64,000 bases of DNA from Nocardia brasiliensis NBRC 14402 (GCF_000308475.2 NZ_BAFT02000016.1:124001-188000), one strand, 5' to 3'. Counted from the stretch's first letter, positions 9,369 to 22,134 are shown. A program made the numbers and translations. Notes: generated by a model from the sequence alone, not told the origin.

Positions 9369-10870
9369 GTGCGCCCACAGTCGACTTGATGGACTATTCG
9401 GATGTCATCGCCCGGTTCGAGCCGGTGCTTGGCATGGAGGTTCACGTCGAGCTGTCCACCGCGACCAAGATGTTCTGCGGTTGCCCGACCGAATTCGGCG
9501 CCGAGCCGAACACCCAGGTGTGCCCGGTGTGCCTCGGACTGCCCGGCTCGCTGCCGGTGGTGAACGAGAAGGCCGTCGAGTCGGCGATTCGCATCGGGCT
9601 CGCGCTGAACTGTTCGATCACGCCGTGGGGACGGTTCGCGCGCAAGAACTACTTCTACCCCGACCAGCCGAAGAACTATCAGATCAGCCAGTACGACGAG
9701 CCGATCGCCACGAACGGTCACCTCGACGTGGTGCTCGACGACGGCAGCACGTTCCGGGTGGAGATCGAGCGCGCGCACATGGAGGAGGACACCGGCAAGT
9801 CGACCCACGTCGGCGGTGCCACGGGCCGCATCCACGGCGCCAGCCACTCGCTGCTCGACTACAACCGCGCGGGTGTGCCGCTGATCGAGATCGTCACCAA
9901 GCCGATCACCGGTGCGGGGGAGCGGGCGCCGGAGGTGGCGCGTGCCTATGTGACCGCGCTGCGTGAGGTGCTCAAATCGCTCGATGTGTCCGACGTCAAG
10001 ATGGAGCAGGGTTCGCTGCGCTGCGACGCCAACGTCTCGCTGATGGATATCGGCGCAACGGAGTTCGGCACCCGCACCGAGACCAAGAACGTCAACTCAC
10101 TCAAGAGCGTCGAGGTCGCGGTGCGGTTCGAGATGCGCAGGCAGGCCGCGGTGCTGGCCGGCGGCGGCAGCATCGTGCAGGAGACCAGGCATTTCCACGA
10201 GACCGACGGCACCACCTCGCCGGGCCGGGTCAAGGAGACCGCCGAGGACTACCGCTACTTCCCCGAACCGGATCTGGAACCCGTTGCGCCCGCGGCGGAC
10301 TGGGTGGAACAGCTGCGCGGCACCATTCCGGAGTACCCGTGGTTGCGCCGGGCCCGGATCCAGGCCGACTGGGGCCTGTCGGACGAGGTGATGCGCGATC
10401 TGGTGAACGCGGGTGCGCTCGATCTGATCATCGCCACCGTCGACGCGGGCGCCCCGGCCAACGAAGCCCGCTCGTGGTGGGTCGCCTACCTGACCGAAAA
10501 GGCCAAGGAGCGCGAGGTTTCGCTGGAGGACCTGCCGATCACCCCGGCCCAGGTCGCCGCGGTGATCAACCTGGTCGAGGCGAAGACGGTGAACAACAAG
10601 GTCGCCAAGCAGGTCGTCGATTTCGTGCTGGCGGGCGAGGGCGATCCGGCGCAGATCGTCGAGGCCAAGGGCTTGGGCATGGTCAGCGACGACAGCGCGC
10701 TACAGGCCGAAGTGGAGAAGGCGCTCGCCGCGAACCCCGATATCGCCGAGAAGATCCGCTCCGGCAAGGTGCAGGCCGCGGGCAAGATCGTCGGCGACGT
10801 CATGAAGGCCACCCGTGGTCAGGCCGACGCCGCGCGGGTGCGCGAACTCGTCATCGCCGCTTGCAGCTGA
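9365..10870 (+). CDS. gatB: Asp-tRNA(Asn)/Glu-tRNA(Gln) amidotransferase subunit B
   Basis: 501 residues, full length. GatB is the kinase/transferase subunit of the GatCAB complex that converts Glu-tRNA(Gln) (and Asp-tRNA(Asn)) into the correctly charged form. Visible family motifs: [26 protein letters not shown] with zinc-binding cysteines, [41 protein letters not shown] and DANVS. The C-terminal YqeY-like tail (about residues 350-500) has [13 protein letters not shown]. gatA and gatC are not in this window; they may lie upstream. A tRNA-Gln gene and a single gltX occur at 56.9-58.6 kb, consistent with the indirect Gln-tRNA route. Confidence 0.98.
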   Translation: MSAPTVDLMDYSDVIARFEPVLGMEVHVELSTATKMFCGCPTEFGAEPNTQVCPVCLGLPGSLPVVNEKAVESAIRIGLALNCSITPWGRFARKNYFYPDQPKNYQISQYDEPIATNGHLDVVLDDGSTFRVEIERAHMEEDTGKSTHVGGATGRIHGASHSLLDYNRAGVPLIEIVTKPITGAGERAPEVARAYVTALREVLKSLDVSDVKMEQGSLRCDANVSLMDIGATEFGTRTETKNVNSLKSVEVAVRFEMRRQAAVLAGGGSIVQETRHFHETDGTTSPGRVKETAEDYRYFPEPDLEPVAPAADWVEQLRGTIPEYPWLRRARIQADWGLSDEVMRDLVNAGALDLIIATVDAGAPANEARSWWVAYLTEKAKEREVSLEDLPITPAQVAAVINLVEAKTVNNKVAKQVVDFVLAGEGDPAQIVEAKGLGMVSDDSALQAEVEKALAANPDIAEKIRSGKVQAAGKIVGDVMKATRGQADAARVRELVIAACS

Positions 10871-10881
10871 GTGCCGGAACA

Positions 10882-10917
10882 GATCAGGGGCCGACTCCGC
10901 GGAGTCGGCCCCTGATC
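10882..10917. terminator. Bidirectional hairpin terminator between gatB and LppZ-like gene
   Basis: Perfect 36-base palindrome; the 5' arm is GATCAGGGGCCGACTCCG and the other arm its exact complement. It lies 11 bases from both convergent stop codons. There is no U-tract. Confidence 0.8.
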
Positions 10918-10928
10918 GGTGTCTGCGG

Positions 10929-12032
10929 CTAGTCCGGGCCGCCGCCACCCGCCTGCGGCGGCGGAATGCGTACCACCCGATCGTCATTCGGCCCCGGTTG
11001 GCCGTCGGTCTTGTTCACCGTGCCCACCCAGATGGTGCCGTCGGGGCCGACCGCCGCGCCACCGAGCTGCCCGTACTTGTCCTGCGCGAGCATGGTGGGG
11101 GCGGCGGTGACGGCGTGGGTGTTCGGGTCGGCGGCCGCGATGGCCAGCGCCTTTCCCTTGGTCAGTGAGATCGCCACGCCATCGGTGGCGGCGGCGCAGC
11201 CCGCGACACCGGGACGGTCGGGCCAGGTCCACGCGGTGGTGACGCTGCCGTCGCCGCCGAGCCGTTGCAGCCGGTCCTCGACCGCGGTGCGGTCGGTGAT
11301 CCAGACGCTGTCCTTGTTGTCCCGGCAGATATCGCCCGCGATCCCGATGCCGGACAGGGCGACCTCGGCGTTGGCGCCGGGGGCCGGCGAGTTCACCCGC
11401 AGCAGCTTGCCCGCCAGCGAGGCCGGTGAACTCGCCGCGCCGGGATTGCCCGCGTCGCCGGTGAGCACCAGCATCTGGCCGGGCGTGGCGAATTCGATGG
11501 CACCGTGATTTCCGCTCGGCCCCTTCGGGATTCCGGTCAGGATGTCCTTGGGCGGTCCGCCGCCCTCGGCGATCCGCACCACCCGGTTGTCGCTTGCGGT
11601 GGTGATGTAGGCGTAGATCAGCCCGTCCTCGTGGAAGGTGGGGGAGAGCACGATGTCGCTCAGGCCGCCGTCGCTGGAGCCGTCCACGTCCACCCGGGCG
11701 AATTCGGTGGTCGGCGTCTCGGGGGCGACCTTGAGGATGCGTCCGGTGCGGCGCTCGGCGACCAGTGCGCCGTCGCCGAGTGCGACCAAACCACCGGTGG
11801 TGTCCAAGCAGGTGGCCACCACGGCCGGATCCGGGTCGATGCACGGACCGCTGGGGCGGGTGGTGGAGGTGGGCGGCTGCGACGGCTTCTTCGGGTCGAT
11901 GTTCGCGCCGTGCAGCGTCGGCTCAGGGGTGAACGGGCTCGACGCCGAATCATCGAACCGCGCGCATCCGGTCACCAGCGCGGACCCCACCGCCACGGTC
12001 ACCGCGACGCGACCAATGCCAACCAACCTCAT
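10929..12032 (-). CDS. LppZ-like lipoprotein, PQQ-type sugar dehydrogenase fold
   Basis: 367 residues. The signal sequence ends in VTGC (Cys23), a lipobox, followed by a Pro/Thr-rich spacer. The rest is a beta-propeller of the glucose/sorbosone dehydrogenase family: GGLVALGDGALVAERRTGRI, GLSDIVLSPTFHEDGLIYAY, LTGDAGNPGAA.. and VGPDGTIWVGTVN mark successive blades. Position between gatB and a DoxX gene is exactly that of M. tuberculosis lppZ (Rv3006), so orthology is likely. Soluble members oxidise sugars using PQQ and calcium; whether this lineage binds PQQ is unproven. Convergent with gatB and divergent from the DoxX gene (178-base gap). Confidence 0.85.
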   Translation of the reverse strand: MRLVGIGRVAVTVAVGSALVTGCARFDDSASSPFTPEPTLHGANIDPKKPSQPPTSTTRPSGPCIDPDPAVVATCLDTTGGLVALGDGALVAERRTGRILKVAPETPTTEFARVDVDGSSDGGLSDIVLSPTFHEDGLIYAYITTASDNRVVRIAEGGGPPKDILTGIPKGPSGNHGAIEFATPGQMLVLTGDAGNPGAASSPASLAGKLLRVNSPAPGANAEVALSGIGIAGDICRDNKDSVWITDRTAVEDRLQRLGGDGSVTTAWTWPDRPGVAGCAAATDGVAISLTKGKALAIAAADPNTHAVTAAPTMLAQDKYGQLGGAAVGPDGTIWVGTVNKTDGQPGPNDDRVVRIPPPQAGGGGPD

Positions 12033-12210
12033 AGCTCAGACGTTACGGAAATCTTCTCGCCCGCGCCCCTTCGCCCCACCTTTGCGCCCGGGTATTTCGT
12101 CCTGGGGCGGGCAGGCCCGGAATCGGGCGTGGCGCTGTTGCCCGTGACACAGCGTCTCGTGCGCCGTGTTCGGGGCCTGTTCCGGGGGAGCGCGGCTTAA
12201 GGTATTGGCC

Positions 12211-13071
12211 GTGACCGACAAGTCGAAAGACACTTCCGAATCCTCGGCGGCCCAGGGTTCGACGCCGTCCACGGCCGAGCAGTCGGCGGTGTCGTCCACC
12301 GGTCGGGGCGTCAGCAGCCCCTTCGATTCGCCGACCGAGCAGTTCCCGAAGCTGACCAAGGACGTGCCGCGCACGGAGGACGAACTCGGCCTCGACCCCG
12401 GTCCCGACGTGCCGACCGTCGGTGCGGACGGTCTGTCGGCGGACACCCCGACCTACGCCTACGCGAGCATCCCGCCCGCCGCGAACCCGCCGGGCGACAC
12501 CGCTCGGCTGCGCCGCCGCAACCGCGAAACCCAGCGCGGCACCCTGGATTTCGGCTTGTTCCTGCTGCGCCTGGTGGTCGGCGGCACGTTCATCTATCAC
12601 GGCCTGCAGAAGCTCACCGGCTGGTTCCACGGCCCCGGCCTGGACGGCACCCGCGACATGATGGCCAACGGCGGCTGGGATCACCCCACCCTGTCGGCCA
12701 TCCTGGTCACGGTCGGTGAGCTCGGCGGCGGTGTGCTGCTCGTGCTCGGCCTGACCACGCCGTTCGCCGCGGGCGCCCTGCTCGCCGTCATCCTCGACGC
12801 GTGGGCCTGGAAGCAGGGCATGATCCCCGGCTTCCAATACAAGGCGGGCGTGCAGACCGGCGTCGAAATGGAGAGCATCCTCGTCGGCACCACCGCCGTT
12901 CTCGTTCTCACCGGGCCGGGCCGCTGGGCGCTCGATCGCAACCGCGGCTGGGCCACCCGCCCGTTCGCCGGTTCCTTCGTGGTGCTCGTCCTGGCCATCG
13001 TCGCCGCCGTACTCGCCTACTGGTACCTGCACGGCGGCAACCCCCTGACCGGAATCGGTCCCTTCGACTGA
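12211..13071 (+). CDS. DoxX family membrane protein
   Basis: 286 residues from GTG 12211 (MTDKSKDTSESS); a farther upstream start would only add a poor N-terminus. The first 100 residues are a polar, Ser/Thr/Pro-rich cytoplasmic region; four transmembrane helices follow (FGLFLLRLVVGGTFIYHGLQKL, LVTVGELGGGVLLVLGL, FAAGALLAVILDAWAW, and a last one near the C-terminus). The RL.VG..F..HG..KL signature is the DoxX hallmark. The mycobacterial syntenic protein (Rv3005c) works with superoxide dismutase SodA and thiosulfate sulfurtransferase SseA in a membrane-bound redox complex; the same role is plausible here but inferred from synteny. Confidence 0.85.
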   Translation: MTDKSKDTSESSAAQGSTPSTAEQSAVSSTGRGVSSPFDSPTEQFPKLTKDVPRTEDELGLDPGPDVPTVGADGLSADTPTYAYASIPPAANPPGDTARLRRRNRETQRGTLDFGLFLLRLVVGGTFIYHGLQKLTGWFHGPGLDGTRDMMANGGWDHPTLSAILVTVGELGGGVLLVLGLTTPFAAGALLAVILDAWAWKQGMIPGFQYKAGVQTGVEMESILVGTTAVLVLTGPGRWALDRNRGWATRPFAGSFVVLVLAIVAAVLAYWYLHGGNPLTGIGPFD

Positions 13072-13088
13072 TCCGACGGCGAAAACAG

Positions 13089-13118
13089 CGATGGCGCCCT
13101 CCGCGGAGGGCGCCATCG
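13089..13118. terminator. Hairpin terminator between DoxX gene and ilvD
   Basis: Perfect 30-base palindrome (arm CGATGGCGCCCTCCG) between the stop codons of two convergent genes. No U-tract on either side. Confidence 0.8.
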
Positions 13119-13130
13119 TCGTTGTAGGGC

Positions 13131-14972
13131 TTACGGCACGTAGCGGACCGCGCCCTTGTCGGCCGACGTGGCGAGCGCGGCGTAGGCGCGCAGCGCCGTG
13201 GTGACCGGACGGTCGCGGTTCACCGGCTGCCAAGGGCGTTCGGCGGCTTCCATTTTGGCGCGGCGCTCGGCCAGCACGGCGTCGTCCACCAGCACCTCGA
13301 GCGACCGGGTGCTGACGTCGATGCGGATCTGGTCGCCGTTCTCGATCAAGCCGATGGTGCCGCCGCTGGCCGCCTCGGGGGAGATGTGGCCGATGGACAG
13401 ACCCGAGGTGCCGCCGGAGAAACGACCGTCGGTGATCAGCGCGCACTGCTTGCCCAGCCCCGCGCCCTTGAGGAACGCGGTGGGGTGCAACATCTCCTGC
13501 ATGCCGGGCCCGCCCGCGGGACCTTCGTAACGGACGACGAGCACGTCACCGGGCTTGATCGTCTTGTTGAGGATCACCGAGACCGCCTCCTCCTGGGATT
13601 CCACGACGAGCGCGGGCCCCTGGAAGGTGAACAGTTCCTCGTCGATGCCCGCGGTCTTGAGCACGGCGCCGTCGGGAGCGACGTTGCCGCGCAACACGAC
13701 CAGGCCGCCCTCCTTCGTGTACGCGTGCTCGATATCGCGGATGCACCCGCCCGCGGCATCGGTGTCGAGCGAGGACCAGCGATTCGCGGTGGAGAACGGC
13801 TCGGTCGTGCGCACGCCGCCCGGCGCGGCGTGGAACAGCTCGATCGCCTCGTCGGAAGCCTTGCCGGAGCGGATGTCCCAGGTGTCGAGCCACTCGTCGA
13901 AGCTGCGCGAATGCACCGTGCGCACCTCGGTTTCGAGCAGTCCGGCACGGCGCAGCTCGCCCAGGATGGCGGGAATGCCGCCGGCCCGGTGCACGTCCTC
14001 CATGTGGTAGTCGGAGTTGGGCGACACCTTGGACAGGGTCGGCACCCGGCGGCTGGTCTCCTCGATGGTGTGCAGATCGAAGTCGATCTCGCCCTCCTGC
14101 GCGGCGGCCAGCGTGTGCAGCACCGTGTTGGTGGAGCCGCCCATCGCGACGTCGAGCGCCATCGCGTTGCGGAAAGCCTTGGCATCGGCCACGTTCCGCG
14201 GCAGCACCGACGCGTCGTCCGCGCGGTACCAGCGGTTGGCGATATCGACGATCACGGTGCCCGCCCGCTCGAACAGCGCCCGGCGCGCTTCGTGGGTGGC
14301 CAGCGTGGAACCGTTGCCCGGCAACGCGAGTCCCAGCGCCTCGGTGAGGCAGTTCATCGAGTTCGCGGTGAACATGCCCGAGCACGACCCGCAGGTCGGG
14401 CAGGCGGACCGTTCGACCTCCGACAAACCCTCCTCGGACACAGCCTGATTCGCGCTCGCGGAGATCGCGGTGATCAGGTCGGTCGGGGCCTGCGCGACGC
14501 CGCCGACCACGACGGCCTTACCGGCCTCCATCGGCCCGCCGGAGACGAACACCGCCGGAATGTTCAGCCGCATAGCGGCATTCAGCATGCCGGGGGTGAT
14601 CTTGTCGCAGTTGGAGATGCACACCAGCGCGTCGGCGGTGTGCGCGTTCGCCATGTATTCCACGGAGTCGGCGATGATTTCGCGCGAGGGCAGCGAGTAG
14701 AGCATGCCGCCGTGGCCCATCGCGATGCCGTCGTCGACAGCGATGGTGTGGAATTCGCGGGGCACACCGCCGGCGGCCCGTACCGCCTCGGCAACGATCT
14801 CGCCGACGTTCTTCAGGTGCACATGGCCGGGCACGAACTGGGTGTAGGAGTTCGCGATGGCGATGATCGGCTTGCCGAAATCGGTGTCGGTCATGCCGGT
14901 GGCGCGCCAGAGCGCGCGGGCGCCTGCGGCATTGCGGCCGACGGTGGTGGTGCGTGAACGAAGCGGTGGCAT
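13131..14972 (-). CDS. ilvD: Dihydroxy-acid dehydratase
   Basis: 613 residues, full length. It dehydrates 2,3-dihydroxyisovalerate and 2,3-dihydroxy-3-methylvalerate to the keto acids of the valine and isoleucine pathway, the step after IlvC. Iron-sulfur ligands are visible: Cys122 in [12 protein letters not shown] and the CPTCGSC cluster at 191-197, followed by [12 protein letters not shown]; other family motifs are [21 protein letters not shown] and [19 protein letters not shown]. It faces away from the ilvBNC operon 1.2 kb away, so it is transcribed separately. The start fits the family N-terminus (LRSRTTT.GRN). Confidence 0.98.
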   Translation of the reverse strand: MPPLRSRTTTVGRNAAGARALWRATGMTDTDFGKPIIAIANSYTQFVPGHVHLKNVGEIVAEAVRAAGGVPREFHTIAVDDGIAMGHGGMLYSLPSREIIADSVEYMANAHTADALVCISNCDKITPGMLNAAMRLNIPAVFVSGGPMEAGKAVVVGGVAQAPTDLITAISASANQAVSEEGLSEVERSACPTCGSCSGMFTANSMNCLTEALGLALPGNGSTLATHEARRALFERAGTVIVDIANRWYRADDASVLPRNVADAKAFRNAMALDVAMGGSTNTVLHTLAAAQEGEIDFDLHTIEETSRRVPTLSKVSPNSDYHMEDVHRAGGIPAILGELRRAGLLETEVRTVHSRSFDEWLDTWDIRSGKASDEAIELFHAAPGGVRTTEPFSTANRWSSLDTDAAGGCIRDIEHAYTKEGGLVVLRGNVAPDGAVLKTAGIDEELFTFQGPALVVESQEEAVSVILNKTIKPGDVLVVRYEGPAGGPGMQEMLHPTAFLKGAGLGKQCALITDGRFSGGTSGLSIGHISPEAASGGTIGLIENGDQIRIDVSTRSLEVLVDDAVLAERRAKMEAAERPWQPVNRDRPVTTALRAYAALATSADKGAVRYVP

Positions 14973-15287
14973 AGAGGGTCCTCGGTCTGGTCGCGGGGGC
15001 TGCGGTGCGACGGGCGCGGAGCTGGCTCCGCGGCCGTTTCACGGTACTCCCGCGTGGAGGTGGGCTTACTGCCGGTCGGGCGCGGCTCGTGGCCGTCGGC
15101 CCGGTCCGTGCCAGGTGGTGCGGTGTCGTGGTCGCCGCGAGTGGTGGTCGTCGGCGCTGACGGTGTCGCCGGAGGTGCCGGCCCGTCGGGCTCGCGGGGT
15201 GCGCGCCGGGACGGATCCGCCCGACGCGGTGACCGCATCGCATAGCCGACAACATCGTAGCGTCGGCCGTTTGTTCCGGCGCGCGCC
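14973..15287. other. 315-base intergenic region with no recognisable gene
   Basis: Upstream of ilvD and downstream of the PH-domain gene, both on the minus strand. It is very GC-rich; open frames here are low-complexity Pro/Arg/Thr sequences without family motifs. It presumably carries the ilvD promoter, which I cannot place. Confidence 0.4.
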
Positions 15288-15878
15288 TTATTGCGCGTTC
15301 TTGTCCCCGGGGGTGTTCTCGGTTTTGCCGTCGGCATCGGTGTTCGCGCTTTCAGCGCTCGCGGTGTCATCACTCGACTCGTCGGCCGATTCCGCGTCCG
15401 CCGAATTGTCGGCCGGCTCTTCCTTGGGCACCACATACGGATCGGGAATCCACCCGTGCGAGGCCGCCGCCAGATCCCGCACCCGGTCATAACTCACCGC
15501 GGGTAATTTCACCTCGGTGCCGTCCACCAGATCGGCGCGCACGTATCCACGCTTCGGGATACGCACCCCCTTCAGCTGAGACCAGTCCAGGTGCCGCGAG
15601 CCGAATACGGTCCGCAGATCGAGCCCGGCATCGGACACCGTGGTCTGGGTCCGCTGCACCCAGACGGCCACCGCGACGGGGATCAGCAGCAGCGGCCACA
15701 GCCCGGCGGGCCAGCCGACGAACATGAAGAACATGCACATCAGAAGGATGAACACGCCTAGGAAGGCCAGGCGTGGGATGCGGATCACAGTGGCGGTCGA
15801 GGCGCTACCCGTATCCGATCCCTCGGTGGCGGTGTGGGACGATTTAGCCGGTGGCACGGACTGATGCGGTGATGACAC
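15288..15878 (-). CDS. PH-domain membrane protein, Cfp6-like
   Basis: 196 residues from GTG 15878 (MSSPHQSVPPAKS), which has GAGG 8 bases upstream; a TTG farther upstream is less likely. Two adjacent hydrophobic helices (FLGVFILLMCMFFMFVGW, LWPLLLIPVAVAVWV) precede a small bacterial PH domain (QTTVSDAGLDLRTVFG, LDWSQLKGVRIPKRGYVRA, KLPAVSYDRVRDLAA). The C-terminal 45 residues are acidic, Ala/Ser/Asp-rich. This is the architecture and the position (upstream of ilvB, divergent) of M. tuberculosis Cfp6 (Rv3004), the low-molecular-weight antigen 6. Function unknown. Confidence 0.8.
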   Translation of the reverse strand: MSSPHQSVPPAKSSHTATEGSDTGSASTATVIRIPRLAFLGVFILLMCMFFMFVGWPAGLWPLLLIPVAVAVWVQRTQTTVSDAGLDLRTVFGSRHLDWSQLKGVRIPKRGYVRADLVDGTEVKLPAVSYDRVRDLAAASHGWIPDPYVVPKEEPADNSADAESADESSDDTASAESANTDADGKTENTPGDKNAQ

Positions 15879-15943
15879 ACCACCATCCTCGCATCCTGGT
15901 GAAGGACCCAAGCAGCCGCACTATCCCACATAATGGGAGCTGT

Positions 15944-15973
15944 TTGACTCTTCGGCCAACGCACACATACCGT
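15944..15973 (+). promoter_or_regulatory. Candidate ilvBNC promoter
   Basis: TTGACT at 15944-15949 and TACCGT (TAnnnT type) at 15968-15973, 18 bases apart. Transcription would start near 15980, next to GTG 15981, so the leader peptide described at 15975-16028 may be leaderless. Confidence 0.45.
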
Positions 15974-15974
15974 C

Positions 15975-16028
15975 ATGCGCGTGAACCGAAACGAGTTGCT
16001 CGTAATCGGCCGGCGCGTCCAGCGTTGA
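15975..16028 (+). CDS. ilvBNC leader peptide
   Basis: ATG 15975 opens a 17-codon frame, MRVNRNELLVIGRRVQR, ending at TGA 16026-16028. A GTG at 15981 is an alternative start. The run Leu-Leu-Val-Ile (codons at 15996-16007) is what a ribosome-mediated attenuation peptide for a branched-chain amino acid operon should contain: shortage of any of the end products stalls the ribosome there. It is followed by alternative hairpins and a T-run terminator, then ilvB. Attenuation of ilvBNC by a leader peptide is documented in Corynebacterium; for this sequence it is inferred from structure. No strong ribosome binding site is seen. Confidence 0.6.
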   Translation: MRVNRNELLVIGRRVQR

Positions 16029-16110
16029 GCCTGACTACCTGAGTCGAATACGTCAGCTCGCGTTGCGACGCGCCACCCTCGAACAGCCATGCGCTGTCGG
16101 GGGCTTTTTT
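16013..16110 (+). terminator. ilvB attenuator: competing hairpins and rho-independent terminator
   Basis: GGCGCGTC (16013-16020) can pair with GACGCGCC (16067-16074), and GAGCCTGAC (16027-16035) with GTCAGCTC (16052-16059). Downstream an imperfect stem at 16072-16104, with ACAGC/GCTGT at its tip and GC pairs at its base, is followed directly by six Ts (16105-16110). The first long-range stem shares bases 16072-16074 with the terminator stem, so the two are partly exclusive. The leader peptide overlaps the 5' arms, which gives a ribosome control over folding. Exact pairing is unverified. Confidence 0.55.
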
Positions 16111-16205
16111 GTGTTCGGACGAATTGTCCGACAGGGCGAGTCGCAAGACACCGCATGTCAGACACAAATCCGGGGTCAGAACGACAAGCAGTTAGGAACA
16201 AGACG

Positions 16206-19695
<3,490 letters not shown>

Positions 19696-19709
19696 GTTTC
19701 CGACTGCGC

Positions 19710-19740
19710 GTGGCCCGGCACCCGAATGGTGCCGGGCCAC
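19710..19740. terminator. Hairpin terminator after ilvC
   Basis: Perfect 13-bp stem (GTGGCCCGGCACC) with 5-base loop, between the convergent ilvC and small secreted protein genes. Followed by CGTCGTTT, no true U-tract. Confidence 0.8.
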
Positions 19741-19755
19741 CGTCGTTTCCGGGGA

Positions 19756-20052
19756 CTAGCTGCTGCCGAACAGGCCGTGCGGGCGGTTCTGGCGGAACTG
19801 CCAGAACGGGTCGTCGTGCCTGCCGCGGTCGAACGGGCCGTTGTTGCAGCGCCAGTTCTCGAACGGGCCGAAATCGCAGTTGTGGTTGTGGTGCGGCCGG
19901 TGCCGGACCTCGGTGACGCCCGGCACGGCGATGTTCGCGTCCGCCGAGGCCGGAATGGCCATGGCGGTCAACGGAACAGCGACGATCGCACCGGCGACGG
20001 CGGCCCGCGCCAGCAGACGCCGCGACGGCGTGGACTTGGTGGTGGAGAACAA
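19756..20052 (-). CDS. Small secreted protein, Asn/His/Arg/Phe-rich
   Basis: 98 residues from TTG 20052, chosen because AAAGGA lies 6 bases upstream and a clean signal peptide follows: basic start (STTKSTPSRRLLAR), hydrophobic core (AAVAGAIVAVPLTAMAI) and a PASADA cleavage site. The mature part of about 60 residues has HRPHHNHN, two cysteines in CDFGPFENWRC that could form a disulfide, and repeated Phe/Trp/Arg/Asn. No family recognised. Short exported proteins of this kind are common in nocardiae. Own promoter presumed; convergent with ilvC. Confidence 0.6.
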   Translation of the reverse strand: MFSTTKSTPSRRLLARAAVAGAIVAVPLTAMAIPASADANIAVPGVTEVRHRPHHNHNCDFGPFENWRCNNGPFDRGRHDDPFWQFRQNRPHGLFGSS

Positions 20053-20299
20053 CGTGGATCCTTTCACTCTGCGGCGAACTGTGCGTTCACCATCCCCCGG
20101 CTGCGGTCTGTCCACGTCGCACAGCGGTCGCTGACATGCGCGCCGCGAACAGGTCGGGATCAACTGTGTCGCCGCTACTTCGCGAGGCGCCCCCGGCATA
20201 CCCGGCGCAGCACCGACTGCACGGTCTCACTCTCGCGCATCCGGCGCGCCACGTCACGGGTGTTGTCCCCATTCCGGAGAATTTCAGTCATTGGTATTA

Positions 20300-20311
20300 G
20301 GGGTTAACCCC
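20300..20311. repeat. 12-base palindrome GGGGTTAACCCC
   Basis: Lies 28 bases beyond the antiporter stop codon and about 250 bases upstream of the small secreted protein gene. Could be the stem of a terminator for the antiporter or a protein-binding site; there is no U-tract. Confidence 0.3.
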
Positions 20312-20339
20312 CATACACGGATCGGCTGTGAGCCCAGGC

Positions 20340-21560
20340 CTATCCTGCCCCCGCGGCTATTCCCTTGTCGCGCCGTCGCTTACCGAGACGTTCCGCGATC
20401 AGCGGCGCCCCGATGCCGTGCAGGATCACGCTGCCGACGACCACCACCAGGGTCACGCCGATCACGAGGAACGCGTCGTCATCGTTGCGCAAGCCGTTGA
20501 AGGCCAGCAGCGCGAACACGATCGACGCCACACCGCGCGGCCCGAGCAGGCCGATCATGAGCCGCTCCCGCCTGGTGAACGGCGAACCGAGCAACGAGAG
20601 CGCGACCGGCACGAGGCGGACCAGCGTCAACGCGAGCAGCCCGTAGACGATGACCTGCCAGCTGAGCCAGGACAGCGTCGCCGCCGCCACATTGCCGACG
20701 ATGAACCACATTGCCAGCCCGGAGAACTCGGCGACGTCCTCGGTCGATTGCAGTGGCTCGCCGGGCAGTTCGTGCCGGGTCGTGCTGTAGGCGATGCCCG
20801 CCAGGAAGGCGGCCACGAATCCGTTGCCGTCGAGCCAGACCGCGACGCTGTAGGTGAGCACGGGAATCGCGATAGTCCCGATGCGTACGGCGCGCGCGTC
20901 CGTCCAGCGTTTGCGGGCGGCGAAGGTCATGCAATATCCGGCCAGCGCCCCGATGGACAGTCCGATGAGGATCGATTTCACCACCGCGGGCACCGCGTGA
21001 CCGAGGGCGTTCAGCGCCTGGTCGGAGTCCGCGCTGGCCTCCGCCGCGGCCAGCGCGAACAGGAAGATCGGGGCGACGAGTCCGTCGTTGAATCCGCTCT
21101 CCACGTTGAGCGCGTGCCGAACCCGTTCCGGCACCCGCAGATCCCGCACGATCGCCTGCGCGGGCACCAGGTCGATCGGGATCACGATGCACGCGATCAA
21201 CAGCAGCACGGTCCACGAAACACCCGGCAGCAGCACGAATCCGAGCAGATACGCGGCACCGAGGCTCAACGGGAAGGCGAGGAAGAGCAGCCGGAAGATC
21301 CCGGTGTGCCGCCGCCCCGACAGGCCGTCGCGCACCTCGGTCGCATCGGTGAAAAGGAACAGCGCCAAAATGAATTCGACGATCCGCTGTGCCGTGTCGG
21401 TGTTGATCGCCGCGGTCAGCCAGTGGTCGCTGCTCCAGCTGACCACCGCGCCGACCAGCACCATCGCCAGCGGTGCGGTCACCTTCCAGCGCGCCATCGT
21501 CCGGGACAGGCACGACCAGATCAGGATGACCGTCATCGTCGCGGCGATCGCAATGAACAT
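20340..21560 (-). CDS. Cation:proton antiporter (CPA1 / Na+/H+ exchanger family)
   Basis: 406 residues with about eleven to twelve hydrophobic segments. The signature NVESGFNDG corresponds to the ESLxND motif of CPA1 exchangers, whose Asn-Asp pair binds the cation; other family features are LFTDATEVRDGL (helix 3 region), IPIDLVPA and the late helix GPRGVASIVFALLA. It should exchange Na+ or K+ for H+ across the plasma membrane for pH or salt homeostasis. Only a short cytoplasmic tail (ERLGKRRRDKG) is present, without a TrkA domain. Apparently a single-gene unit. Confidence 0.88.
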   Translation of the reverse strand: MFIAIAATMTVILIWSCLSRTMARWKVTAPLAMVLVGAVVSWSSDHWLTAAINTDTAQRIVEFILALFLFTDATEVRDGLSGRRHTGIFRLLFLAFPLSLGAAYLLGFVLLPGVSWTVLLLIACIVIPIDLVPAQAIVRDLRVPERVRHALNVESGFNDGLVAPIFLFALAAAEASADSDQALNALGHAVPAVVKSILIGLSIGALAGYCMTFAARKRWTDARAVRIGTIAIPVLTYSVAVWLDGNGFVAAFLAGIAYSTTRHELPGEPLQSTEDVAEFSGLAMWFIVGNVAAATLSWLSWQVIVYGLLALTLVRLVPVALSLLGSPFTRRERLMIGLLGPRGVASIVFALLAFNGLRNDDDAFLVIGVTLVVVVGSVILHGIGAPLIAERLGKRRRDKGIAAGAG

Positions 21561-21714
21561 GAGTCTCCCGATTCCGGCCCATGAGCGGGTGTCGTCCGCT
21601 GCGCGGCAGCCTGCCCGTTGACAGCAAACGACGAGCTTACTCGGGGCGGGGCGGTTCCCTGTGGTCCAACTCGGGAATTCATGATCAACGGCACAGGACG
21701 GGGCTTCGTGCCCC

Positions 21715-22134
21715 TCAGCTGACGTTGCGTGACTCTCCGTCCGGATTGGCGTGGTCGAGGTGCCAGCTCTTGATCCGGCGGGGGTGGATGCGGATGATGT
21801 CGTTCGAGAACCAGTCCGGCGCGACCGGCGGCACGTCCACCGTCAGGGTTTCCACCACGCCCCGGATCTCGATGCCGCGACCCCAGCCGGGTTTGACGGC
21901 GCCCGGCTCGTCCGGCGTCATGTCGTCGATCAGCAGGCTGACCCGGGGGTTCCCGAGTATGTTCTTGTAGCGTTGTGTCGCAACATGATTCGGCCCGCCG
22001 ATATCGATGGTGTCGTCCGCGTTGAGCCGGAACCCCAAGGCGGTGAGCTGCGGTGCGCCCTTGGCGGAGACGGTGGCGAGGCGGGCCAGCCGCTGACCGG
22101 CGAGATAGGCGCGTTCGATGTCGGTGAAGATCAT
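21715..22134 (-). CDS. PPOX-class flavin/F420-dependent oxidoreductase
   Basis: 139 residues, a split beta-barrel protein of the pyridoxamine-phosphate-oxidase-like superfamily. Motifs: LARLATVSAKGAPQLTALGF at the N-terminus, KNILGNPRVSLLIDD in the middle and IRIHPRRIKSWHLDH near the end. The length and the last motif fit the actinobacterial subgroup annotated as PPOX F420-dependent (MSMEG_5819 type). Substrate unknown; cofactor, FMN or F420, is not settled by sequence. It is divergent from the MoxR gene with a 71-base gap. Confidence 0.78.
   Translation of the reverse strand: MIFTDIERAYLAGQRLARLATVSAKGAPQLTALGFRLNADDTIDIGGPNHVATQRYKNILGNPRVSLLIDDMTPDEPGAVKPGWGRGIEIRGVVETLTVDVPPVAPDWFSNDIIRIHPRRIKSWHLDHANPDGESRNVS

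Noticed and set aside
14973..15287. Protein-coding gene upstream of ilvD
   Set aside because: Possible frames are low-complexity Pro/Arg/Thr without ribosome site or domain, and they overlap ilvD antisense or in another frame.
15950..16110. T-box riboswitch before ilvB
   Set aside because: No T-box sequence or specifier loop layout is visible; the Leu-Leu-Val-Ile leader peptide explains the terminator better.
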